DNA from: an uncultured Pseudomonadota bacterium
GTDB taxonomy: Bacteria > Myxococcota_A > UBA796 > UBA9615
NCBI GenBank assembly: GCA_937891735.1
Contig: CALAGR010000511.1
Coordinates: 1 to 36,428, forward strand
Reading direction: 5' to 3'
Length of the DNA: 36,428 bases
In this document: piece after piece, positions 24,762-31,843 of the stretch
Layout: every line of letters starts with the position of its first letter
How positions within the stretch are numbered: the stretch's first letter is position 1
The notes under the pieces: generated by a model
The model's database searches: none
Seen by the model: the letters and a program-made list of their open reading frames with translations, nothing else
Told to the model about the DNA's origin: nothing
Made by a program: the position numbers and the translations under genes

Positions 24762-25799
24762 ATGAGAGCAATCACGATTACCCGCCACGGCGGCCGCGAC
24801 GTCCTCGCCGTCCTCGAACACCCCGATCCCAGCCCCGCGCCTGGCGAGGTGCGCGTTCGTGTGGCCGCGGCGGGCCTCAACTTCGCGGAGATCAGCGCCC
24901 GCCAGGGCCTGTACCCGGACGCGCCCAAGCCTCCGTGCGTGGTCGGCTACGAGGTCTCGGGCACCATCGATGCGGTGGGAAGCGGGGTGACGGACTTCCA
25001 GATCGGTGATCGCGTGCTCGCCCTGACCCGGTTCGGCGGGCACTGCGACCTGCTCTGCGTGCCTTCGGTGTCGGCCTTCCGCATGCCGGAGGCCATGAGC
25101 TTCGCGGAGGCCGCGGCGATCCCGGTCAACTACCTGACCGCCCACCACATGCTCTTCCACATCGGGACGGTGCATCCCGGCAGCTCGGTGCTCGTGCACA
25201 TGGCCGCGGGCGGGGTCGGCACCGCCGTGCTCCAGCTCCTGGCCACCGTGCCCGACGTGGTCAGCTTCGGCACCGCCTCGGCCGGAAAGCACGCGCACCT
25301 GCGCGCCCAGGGCTGCACCCACCCCATCGACTACCGAACGAAGGACTACGTGGCGGAGGTGCGCAGGATCGTGGGGGATCGCGGCGTGGACATCGTGCTC
25401 GATCCCCTCGGAGGGAAGGATTGGCGCCGCTCGTGGGATCTGCTCTCGCCCACCGGACGCACGGTCGCCTTCGGGCTGTCGAACGTGATCGACGGGCAGA
25501 AGAGGTCCCTGTGGCGGGTCATCGGCCAGCTCATCAAGACACCGCGCTTCACTCCGCTGGCGGCCATGGATCTGAACCGGAGCCTGCAAGGGGTCAACAT
25601 GGGGCACCTGTGGGACGAGGTGGACATGCTCCACGGCCAGATGACGGCGATCATCGCCCTGTACGACAAGGGCGTGATCAAGCCCCACGTGCACGCCCAG
25701 ATCCCGTTCTCCGACGCCGCGGAGGCCCATCGGCTGCTCGAAGACCGCGAGAACCTGGGCAAGGTCGTTCTCATCCCCGACGGGGCCGCGCAGACGTGA
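24762..25799 (+). CDS. VAT-1-like zinc-free medium-chain reductase/quinone oxidoreductase
   Basis: A 345-residue NAD(P)H-dependent member of the medium-chain dehydrogenase/reductase superfamily, closest in motifs to the VAT-1 quinone oxidoreductase-like group. The N-terminal GroES-like domain has AAAGLNFAEISARQGLY (36-51), and no catalytic or structural zinc Cys cluster is present. The Rossmann domain has VLVHMAAGGVGTAVLQL (about 143-159) for cofactor binding, then FGTASAGKH, THPIDYRTKDY and DIVLDPLGG, all typical of VAT-1. It is predicted cytoplasmic or peripherally membrane-associated. The physiological substrate is unknown. The stop overlaps the GTG start of a PDZ protein (GTGA), so the two are translationally coupled. 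Confidence 0.9.
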   Translation: MRAITITRHGGRDVLAVLEHPDPSPAPGEVRVRVAAAGLNFAEISARQGLYPDAPKPPCVVGYEVSGTIDAVGSGVTDFQIGDRVLALTRFGGHCDLLCVPSVSAFRMPEAMSFAEAAAIPVNYLTAHHMLFHIGTVHPGSSVLVHMAAGGVGTAVLQLLATVPDVVSFGTASAGKHAHLRAQGCTHPIDYRTKDYVAEVRRIVGDRGVDIVLDPLGGKDWRRSWDLLSPTGRTVAFGLSNVIDGQKRSLWRVIGQLIKTPRFTPLAAMDLNRSLQGVNMGHLWDEVDMLHGQMTAIIALYDKGVIKPHVHAQIPFSDAAEAHRLLEDRENLGKVVLIPDGAAQT

Positions 25800-26647
25800 G
25801 CGAGGCGCAGCCCCGGCGGGGGTTGATGGCGGCGGCGATCGTGTTCCTGCTGCTCATGGCGGGCCTGTACTGGACGGCCACCCGGCCATCCGACGGCGGC
25901 TCGTTTCAGCCCCCACCCGTACCTGCTCCGGCGGTGGCGCAAAAAGCCCCCGCGGCCCCCCGACGCGCCCCCGCCAAGACCTCCCCTGCGACGCCCGGGC
26001 AGCCAACCCGGGAGGAGATCAAGGCCGCGATCCGGGAGCGCCTGGCGGAGTCCACTCCGGCCGAAGAGCCGGACGATCCGCTGCCCGCGCTGGTGCTGTC
26101 GGTGACCGTCAGCGACGACGTCGGCGAGCCCCTGCGTCGGGTGCCGGTGACGATCAAGCGCGCGGACCGCGACCGATCCCAGCGGTTCTTCACCGACGGG
26201 GACGGCAAGCTCGAACAGCGGCTCGACGCGGGGCTGCTCGTGGTGTTCGCCGAGCGCGCAGACGGCATGCTGACCAGCCGCTCGGAGCTGGTGGAGGTGG
26301 ACGGCCGCGAGGGGGGCGCGTGGAGCGTGGAGCTCATCATCTCGTCCGAGCCCAAGGCGGGCCTCGGGGTCAACATCGCGCCGGCGGACGAGGGGGTGCG
26401 GATCCTGGCGGTGCACGCCGACACCCCGGCGGAGGTCGCGGGCCTGCAGACCGGAGACATCGTCACCGCGGTGGAGGGCGAGTCCACCCTGGGCATGCCT
26501 CTGGTGGACTTCGTGGAGCGGATGACGGGGCCCGAAGGCACCAAGGTCCTCTTCGACGTGCTGCGGCCGGACGGCAGCGAGGAGCGCCTGCAGGTGGAGC
26601 GCCAGCTGCTCGAGGGCACCCACCCGCGCCGCGGCCAGCAGGAGTAG
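25796..26647 (+). CDS. Single-pass membrane protein with C-terminal PDZ domain
   Basis: A 283-residue protein. One transmembrane helix (residues 9-28) follows a short cytoplasmic N-terminus. A Pro/Ala-rich spacer (35-75) and a charged helix (71-90) lead to a beta-sandwich-like segment at about 98-182, with the VPVTIKRADRDRS and TDGDGKLEQRL strands, possibly carboxypeptidase-regulatory-like. A PDZ domain follows at about 188-273 (GLGVNIAPADEGVRILAV, then AGLQTGDIVTAVEG). No protease domain is attached, so this is a docking protein facing the periplasm. The start GTG at 25796 overlaps the reductase TGA. It ends five bases from the convergent esterase gene. Confidence 0.82.
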   Translation: MSEAQPRRGLMAAAIVFLLLMAGLYWTATRPSDGGSFQPPPVPAPAVAQKAPAAPRRAPAKTSPATPGQPTREEIKAAIRERLAESTPAEEPDDPLPALVLSVTVSDDVGEPLRRVPVTIKRADRDRSQRFFTDGDGKLEQRLDAGLLVVFAERADGMLTSRSELVEVDGREGGAWSVELIISSEPKAGLGVNIAPADEGVRILAVHADTPAEVAGLQTGDIVTAVEGESTLGMPLVDFVERMTGPEGTKVLFDVLRPDGSEERLQVERQLLEGTHPRRGQQE

Positions 26648-26652
26648 CCCGG

Positions 26653-28080
26653 TCAGGGCTGGGCGGCGACCCACCCCGACGCTTCGCACGACGTCAGCAT
26701 GCGGCTGACCTGGGCCGCCCAGGCGGCCTCGTTGTGCTGGGCCAGGGGCTCCCACCAGTGCCACAGGTCCGCCTCGAAGACGTACCCGAGCCCCGCGAGC
26801 ATGTCGCGGAACTGCACGTTGACGCAGTACCCGTCCGAGTCCTGGCTGTCCTCGTCGACGCCGTCGCCGTCGGTGTCCACGCAGCCGTTCCCCTCGGAGC
26901 CCCCCGAGTACAGGAACAGCGGCGTGCTGCCGTGCCCTGGGTCATCCGGCCACTGGTTCACCAGGGCAGCCGCCCCCGACGCGCTTGTCCCGAACGCGCC
27001 CCACCCCAGGGTCGGGGACAGGGCCGCGGCGCAGCCGAGCGTGCCGTCCCAGCGCCGCGCCGCCTCCAGGGTCACGAGGCCGCCCATGGAGGATCCGGCC
27101 ATCGCCAGGGACGCCCCCGTGGCCACGAGCCCGTACCGCCCGCGGGCAAACGGCAGGACCTCGTCCGCGAGCAGGGCCAGGTACTCCCCCGACCTGCCGC
27201 CGTAGCTGCTCCCGTCGTCGAAGATGTCGTCCGGCACGTGGCCGTAGACGTCCAGCCGGTCCGCGGCGTTGTCCACCGCCAACACCACCACGTCGTCCCA
27301 CGCCGCCTCGCCGTTGAGCGCTTCGTCCACCCGCCACCCGCCGCCGATGGCCTCGGGATCGAACAGGTTCTGCCCGTCGTGCATCAAGATCGTGCGGGTC
27401 CGGCCGGCGCTGGGGGAGCCGGGCTGGAACCCCGGCGGCAGCAACCCGCGCACCGTCCGCGGCAGCGGCAGGGCGGCGGTGAGCAACGCAGGAAAGCGCT
27501 CGGCCCACCGTGTGTCGGTGGGGGGCGCTACGTATCCGAACGGGCCGAACTCGTCGTAGCCGTAGGCCGTCGCCTCGTCGCCGGCCCGGAACTCGCCCCC
27601 CCCGGCGGCCAGATACCACTTGTACCGGCCACCAGCGGGGGGCGCGACGAACTCGGACTCGTCCACCTCCGCCCACCAGAACGCCCCACCCGCCGTGGAG
27701 GACGCCGGGTGCGCCCCCAGGTTCCACAGGTTGAAGTCCCCCACCAGCGCCACGCTGCTCGCCCCGTCGATCCGGGTCACGAACAGCCACCGCGTGCCCT
27801 CCTGCACCGGCCACCCCTGGCTCCAGGCGACCGCGTGCAGCACCGCGTCGGCTTCGGTCGGCGTGGCCGCGCCCAGGGCTGCGACGATGCCGTCGATGGT
27901 GCCGAGATCGCCGGTGGCGTCGTCGTCGTCTCCCGCGGTGTCGTCGTCCCCCGTGGCGTCGTCGTCGTCCCCCGTGGCGTCGTCGTCGTCCTGGGGGACC
28001 GGGGTTGCGTCGTCGTCGTCGCGCGGCACGGCGCAACCACCGAGCAGACACGCGAGCAGGAGGGCATGCAACAGACGCAT
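26653..28080 (-). CDS. Lipoprotein esterase with E-set/CBM48-like N-domain
   Basis: A 475-residue exported esterase of the PF00756 (enterochelin esterase/esterase D) type. The signal ends in LGGC (Cys 16). It is followed by an Asp-rich linker with five DDDDAT-like units (residues 21-58), which keeps the enzyme away from the membrane. Residues about 98-180 look like an immunoglobulin-like E-set domain (VALVGDFNLWN, GGRYKWYLA). The hydrolase domain has ILMHDGQNLFD (231-241), the nucleophile elbow GSSMGG (S331), and the terminal His in LAQHNEAAW (H449). A calcium-loop-like insert DTDGDGVDEDSQDSDG between two Cys residues (C400, C419) is unusual for the family. An upstream in-frame extension exists, but ATG 28080 begins the signal peptide. 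The natural ester is unknown; siderophore, polysaccharide acetyl or feruloyl esters are options. Confidence 0.88.
   Translation of the reverse strand: MRLLHALLLACLLGGCAVPRDDDDATPVPQDDDDATGDDDDATGDDDTAGDDDDATGDLGTIDGIVAALGAATPTEADAVLHAVAWSQGWPVQEGTRWLFVTRIDGASSVALVGDFNLWNLGAHPASSTAGGAFWWAEVDESEFVAPPAGGRYKWYLAAGGGEFRAGDEATAYGYDEFGPFGYVAPPTDTRWAERFPALLTAALPLPRTVRGLLPPGFQPGSPSAGRTRTILMHDGQNLFDPEAIGGGWRVDEALNGEAAWDDVVVLAVDNAADRLDVYGHVPDDIFDDGSSYGGRSGEYLALLADEVLPFARGRYGLVATGASLAMAGSSMGGLVTLEAARRWDGTLGCAAALSPTLGWGAFGTSASGAAALVNQWPDDPGHGSTPLFLYSGGSEGNGCVDTDGDGVDEDSQDSDGYCVNVQFRDMLAGLGYVFEADLWHWWEPLAQHNEAAWAAQVSRMLTSCEASGWVAAQP
27907..28020 (-). repeat. Short tandem repeat encoding the DDDDATG linker
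   Basis: The plus strand shows repeated GTCGTCGTCGTC blocks separated by CCCCGTGGC-like units with a 21-base period, encoding Asp4-Ala-Thr-Gly on the minus strand. Slippage could change linker length without changing frame, because all units are multiples of three. Confidence 0.75.
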
Positions 28081-28126
28081 GTGCGCAGTATGGCAGCGCG
28101 GGGCACCCGCGGTGTACGGTGCCGCG
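28081..28126. promoter_or_regulatory. Divergent pair of candidate leaderless promoters
   Basis: Minus strand: CATACT-GCGCAC-ATG (hexamer is the complement of 28087-28092). Plus strand: TACGGT-GCCGCG-ATG (28115-28120). Both hexamers end six bases before their start codons and neither gene has a Shine-Dalgarno. Confidence 0.42.
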
Positions 28127-29761
28127 ATGCCCTTGCCACCCCCGACGGCGGCGCCCACGTCCCGCCGGACGGCCGTGGCGATCACCTCTGGGACCGCCCT
28201 GCTGGGTCTGGTGTGGCGCGTGGTGCTGTCCCGCGTGTACTTCGGTCACGAAGAGGAGGACTGGGGCAACCTGCAGATCGCCCATGGCGTCCTGGACACG
28301 GGCTTCTCCTTCATCGAGCTGGAGCACATGCCCGGCTTCGTGTGGATGGTGGCGGCGGTCACCGCCCTCGTCGGCGACACCGAGATCGCCGCCCTGATCG
28401 TGGCGATCACCATGGGCACCGCCACCGTCGCCCTCGTCGCCTGGATCGGGGTCCGCTGGTACAGCCCCAGGGTGGGCCTGCTGGCGGGCTTCCTGGTGGC
28501 CCTGCAGCCCGAAGCCGCCCTGTACTCCGCCACGGCCCTGCGGGAGTCGAGCTACACCGCGTTCGTCATGGTCGGCGTGCTGCTGTGCGGGGAGCGACGC
28601 TTCGGGTGGGGAGGCCTGGTCTTCGCCCTGGGGTTCCTGATCCGCTGGAACGTCGCCTTCAGCATCCTGCCCGCGCTCCTGGTGACGCTGCTGTGGATGC
28701 GCAGCCGCGACCGCGATGGGCCCGGCGGCTGGCGCGGCCCCCGGGGCGCGGCCCTGGCCACGGGGCTGGTGGCCGCCACGACGCTGGCCTGGGCGACCCT
28801 GTACCGCCTGCACCCGGAGGGCGGCAGCTGGGCCTTCTGGGGCGGGGTCCTGTCGCGCAACACCGGGGGCGCGGTGAGCGACCTGAGCACGTCGGAGCAC
28901 GGCATGGCGGTGGTCCACGCCGTGGGGGGCCTGCTGGTTCGGGTGTTTCCCATGCACGTGGGCCCGGCGGCCCTGGTCTGCGCGCCGCTGGGGGTGCTGG
29001 GGGCCTGGGAAGGCCTGCGGCGGTGGAGCGGGACCGACCCGGACGCCGCTCTGCGCCGCGCCTGGCTCGCGCTCTGCGCCGTGGCCACGTTCGCGCTGCT
29101 GCTGACCACGGCCGTCTTCAGCACCTACGAGTGGTTTCACAACCTGTACTGGAAGTGGATCACCCCCCTCGTCCCGTTCCTGGCGCTGCTCGGCGTGCAA
29201 GGCGCCATCGCCCTGCTCGACTGGCTCCCCGAGCCCGCGCGCCGCCTGCGTCGCTCCCTGATCGCGGTGCTCCTGGGCTCGACCCTGGTGGTGTTCGGCT
29301 TCCAGACCCGCAACCAGGTCCGGACGAGCGAGCGCCTGTATGGCGTGCAGGTCCGGCTGGCGCGCTGGATCGAGCGGGCCTGGGTGTCCGACGTAGGCGT
29401 GCTCGCCGATGGGATCCCGGCGTGGTACCTGCACCGGCGGACCACGGACATCGTCACCACCCCATGGACCGATCCGGCCGTTCCGTCGGGGGATCCCGAG
29501 GCGCTGGGTCGCTGGCTCCACGAAAACCGCATCGGCGTGGTGGTTTGGTTTCGGGACGAGTGGTTCGAAGCGCGGGCCAAGGCGCCCTTCCTCGGGGCCG
29601 CGCGCCCGGTGGACCTGGGCGTGGTCGTGCTCAAGCCGGTGGCCTGGAGCTGGGAGTACGGGGTGCTCGCCTACGCCGTCGAGCACGCCGCCGACGTGCC
29701 GCCGCCGACCTCCCTGCCGCCCGCCGGCACCTGGTACCCGAAGCCCGGGTGGACTCCGTGA
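28127..29761 (+). CDS. GT-C-like glycosyltransferase, first of a tandem pair
   Basis: A 544-residue polytopic membrane protein with about nine to eleven hydrophobic helices between residues 20 and 400 and a soluble C-terminal domain. The first external loop carries SRVYFGHEEEDWGN (about residues 35-48). Its acidic cluster matches the position of the catalytic Asp/Glu in GT-C enzymes such as PMT and ArnT families, which use polyprenyl-phosphate sugars. Other conserved points shared with the next gene are VAITMG, SRNTG, HNLYWKW and the C-terminal GVVVWF segment. Donor and acceptor are unknown. TACGGT six bases upstream of the ATG at 28127 replaces a Shine-Dalgarno. The stop overlaps the next start (GTGA). 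Confidence 0.78.
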   Translation: MPLPPPTAAPTSRRTAVAITSGTALLGLVWRVVLSRVYFGHEEEDWGNLQIAHGVLDTGFSFIELEHMPGFVWMVAAVTALVGDTEIAALIVAITMGTATVALVAWIGVRWYSPRVGLLAGFLVALQPEAALYSATALRESSYTAFVMVGVLLCGERRFGWGGLVFALGFLIRWNVAFSILPALLVTLLWMRSRDRDGPGGWRGPRGAALATGLVAATTLAWATLYRLHPEGGSWAFWGGVLSRNTGGAVSDLSTSEHGMAVVHAVGGLLVRVFPMHVGPAALVCAPLGVLGAWEGLRRWSGTDPDAALRRAWLALCAVATFALLLTTAVFSTYEWFHNLYWKWITPLVPFLALLGVQGAIALLDWLPEPARRLRRSLIAVLLGSTLVVFGFQTRNQVRTSERLYGVQVRLARWIERAWVSDVGVLADGIPAWYLHRRTTDIVTTPWTDPAVPSGDPEALGRWLHENRIGVVVWFRDEWFEARAKAPFLGAARPVDLGVVVLKPVAWSWEYGVLAYAVEHAADVPPPTSLPPAGTWYPKPGWTP

Positions 29762-31305
29762 GGATCCGCCTCACCCCCCTGCGCTGCGCCCTGCTCACCG
29801 CCGCTCCAGCGCTCGTCTATCGGCTCCTGCTGTCCCGGGTGTACTTCGGTCAGGAGGAGGAGGACTGGGGCAACCTCGGGCTGATCGTGGGCACCGCCCA
29901 GTCGGGCTTCGGGTACATCGAGACCGAGCACATGCCGCTGTACACGACGCTGGCGGCGCTCGTGTACCGGATCACTGGCGATGCGCAGGTCGCGGGCGAG
30001 CTCGTGGCGATCACCATGGGCGCCCTGACGGTGGGTCTCGTGGCGTTCATGGCCGCCCGCTGGCTGTCGCCGGCCACGGGGCTGCTCGCCGGGCTCCTCC
30101 TCGCGGTGCAGCCGGACCTGGCCCTGCTCTCGTCCACCACGCTGCGCACGTCCACCTACACCGCGTTCGCGGTGGCCACGGTGCTCGCGGTCGGAGAGCG
30201 GCGCTGGATCCTGGCGGGGGCCCTGTTCTGGGGTGCGTTCCTCACCCGGTTCGACGCGATGTTGGGGCTGCTGCCCGCCCTCCTGGTGGCGGCCGCCACC
30301 CCCTGGCTGGACGCACCCGGAACCCGCGGGGGGCGCCGCCGCGTCGCCGGGGCGCTGCTCGCCGGGGCGGTGCTTCCCTTCTGGGCGACCCTATACCGCC
30401 GCTCCGAGGGAACCGCGCGATTCTGGGAGGGCGTGGTCTCGCGGAACACCGGCAACTTCGATGAGCTCGGCATGCTGGAGCGCCTGGGCAAGGGGGGCGA
30501 GACCCTGTGGCTGGTCGCCACCCACGTGCTCCCGGATCACCTCTCGTGGTGCGTGCTGGGGCTGATCCCCCTGGGCCTGGCGGGAGTCCTGGGAGGCCGG
30601 GCGGACCAGCCCCGAGCCGCCCGCTGGCTCGCCTTCGCCGGCGTCGCCACCACCGCGGTGTTCGTCACGACGGTGCTCCTGAGCGCCTATCGCTGGGACC
30701 ACAACCTGTACTGGAAGTGGCTGGCGGTGACGCTGCCGCTGTCCCTGCCCTTCGCGGCCCACGGCGGGGTGCTGCTCGTGAGGCGGCTGGGGGCTCGGCC
30801 CGGAGCCCTGGTCGCGGTCGGGCTCGCCCTCGGCGCGGCCCTGCCGATGTACCGCCAGACGTGGCACCAGCTGACTCGCTCCGACAGCTGGATCGGCACC
30901 CAGGTGCGCCTGGCGGCCTGGTTCGAGCGAGCCACCGAGCCCGACGTGGCGATCCTCGCAGACCTGGTGCCCGCCACGTGGCTGTCTCGGCACGAGGATC
31001 CCCGCCGGGTGCTCCGCTGGTCGCAGGAGCGCGACGCGCTGCCTCGGGACCGGGACGCCTTCGGGCGCTGGCTGCTCGACCACCGGGTGGGCGTCGTGAT
31101 CTGGTTTCAGGAGGACTGGGTGGGGGCCGCGGAGGTCGCGCCCTGGCTCGGCACGCCGACCCGGACCTCCGCCGGTCCCGTCGAGCTGATCCCCATCGCC
31201 CGGGAGGAAGGCTACGGCTTCGTCGCCTGGGAGGTGCGGGCCCCGACCCTGCCCCGTCCCACCGAGGCGGTGCCCACCGACGCCGGCGCGCTCCGGGACC
31301 GGTAG
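29758..31305 (+). CDS. GT-C-like glycosyltransferase, second of a tandem pair
   Basis: A 515-residue paralogue of the preceding protein with the same order of motifs: SRVYFGQEEEDWGN (about residues 26-39), VAITMG, SRNTG, HNLYWKW and GVVIWFQEDW. About ten transmembrane helices precede a C-terminal soluble region. The pair probably arose by tandem duplication and may form a heterodimer or act on successive sugars. The GTG at 29758 overlaps the upstream TGA, so expression is coupled. The N-terminus is 9-10 residues shorter than that of the first copy. No aminotransferase, nucleotide-sugar or flippase genes are adjacent, so the pathway is not visible here. Confidence 0.78.
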   Translation: MRIRLTPLRCALLTAAPALVYRLLLSRVYFGQEEEDWGNLGLIVGTAQSGFGYIETEHMPLYTTLAALVYRITGDAQVAGELVAITMGALTVGLVAFMAARWLSPATGLLAGLLLAVQPDLALLSSTTLRTSTYTAFAVATVLAVGERRWILAGALFWGAFLTRFDAMLGLLPALLVAAATPWLDAPGTRGGRRRVAGALLAGAVLPFWATLYRRSEGTARFWEGVVSRNTGNFDELGMLERLGKGGETLWLVATHVLPDHLSWCVLGLIPLGLAGVLGGRADQPRAARWLAFAGVATTAVFVTTVLLSAYRWDHNLYWKWLAVTLPLSLPFAAHGGVLLVRRLGARPGALVAVGLALGAALPMYRQTWHQLTRSDSWIGTQVRLAAWFERATEPDVAILADLVPATWLSRHEDPRRVLRWSQERDALPRDRDAFGRWLLDHRVGVVIWFQEDWVGAAEVAPWLGTPTRTSAGPVELIPIAREEGYGFVAWEVRAPTLPRPTEAVPTDAGALRDR

Positions 31306-31314
31306 ACTGTGCAC
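31303..31314 (+). promoter_or_regulatory. Candidate leaderless promoter of the small helical gene
   Basis: TAGACT-GTGCAC-ATG with the hexamer at 31303-31308. It overlaps the stop of the glycosyltransferase gene. TGTGCACA (31308-31315) is an eight-base palindrome. The spacing supports ATG 31315 over the in-frame GTG at 31309. Confidence 0.45.
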
Positions 31315-31734
31315 ATGGTGCTGCTCAAGGAGTCCTGGACCGAAGCGCTGCCCTCCGTGTTGGCCCTGATCCAGGGACAGCGGCGCGATCTGTTCCGCCA
31401 CGAGCTCCAGCGGTTCCTCGCCTTCTCGCGCATGCAGCCGGACGAGGCCGAGGCCCTGGCCGGGCCCCTTCGCGACCTGCTGCTGCAGTCGGCCCGCGCC
31501 GCCCGTCAGCCCACCGCGATCAACGCCACGCGCCAGATGCCGCAGGACGTGGCGAGCCTCGTGATCCTCGCCGAACATCTGCTCGCCCGGTGGCGGCAGG
31601 CGGAGGCGGACGCCGCGTCGGTGGCCTCGGCTCCCGCTGACGGTATGAGCGGTCCGACGTTCTTCGGAACGCGCCTCGGGGGACCGGGGCGGGACGGCGC
31701 AGTGGCCCGAAGGGACCTCGGGCTCGACGACTGA
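31315..31734 (+). CDS. Small helical protein of unknown function
   Basis: A 139-residue soluble protein with no signal peptide. Residues 1-95 are predicted helical with regularly spaced Leu, Ala and Arg (LALIQGQRRDLFRHELQRFL and DVASLVILAEHLLARW). The last 40 residues are Ala/Gly/Ser-rich and probably disordered. No family was recognised. The start is placed at ATG 31315 because TAGACT ends six bases before it; GTG 31309 is a two-codon longer alternative. It precedes the FHA-like membrane protein by 109 bases and may be the first gene of the terminal cluster. Confidence 0.6.
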   Translation: MVLLKESWTEALPSVLALIQGQRRDLFRHELQRFLAFSRMQPDEAEALAGPLRDLLLQSARAARQPTAINATRQMPQDVASLVILAEHLLARWRQAEADAASVASAPADGMSGPTFFGTRLGGPGRDGAVARRDLGLDD

Positions 31735-31750
31735 TCATCTCGCCGGGATT

Positions 31751-31843
31751 GGCCCCCGGGGGCCGCTTGCCATAGGATTCCATTCTCGCGTCGTGCCCGG
31801 CGGCCGCAGACCTGCCCGCCTCCGGGCGGAGGGGAGCTCGACT
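31751..31843 (+). promoter_or_regulatory. Palindrome, -10-like element, hairpin and strong Shine-Dalgarno
   Basis: 31751-31764 is a perfect 14-base palindrome of G and C (GGCCCCCGGGGGCC), a possible terminator stem or operator. TAGGAT lies at 31773-31778. CCGCC-TCCG-GGCGG (31816-31829) can form a hairpin whose right arm touches GGAGGGGAG (31828-31836), the strongest ribosome binding site in the window, seven bases before TTG 31844. The hairpin could modulate access to that site. Confidence 0.4.

Noticed and set aside
24749..25009. ATG at 24749 two bases after a perfect AGGAGG
   Set aside because: Spacing is too short, the frame is a short Arg/Pro-rich shadow, and the VAT-1-like protein begins in another frame at 24762.
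26320..29800. Long plus-strand frame continuous from the PDZ gene into the glycosyltransferase region
   Set aside because: It crosses the antisense of the esterase gene without domain content; the second glycosyltransferase has its own GTG start coupled to the previous stop.
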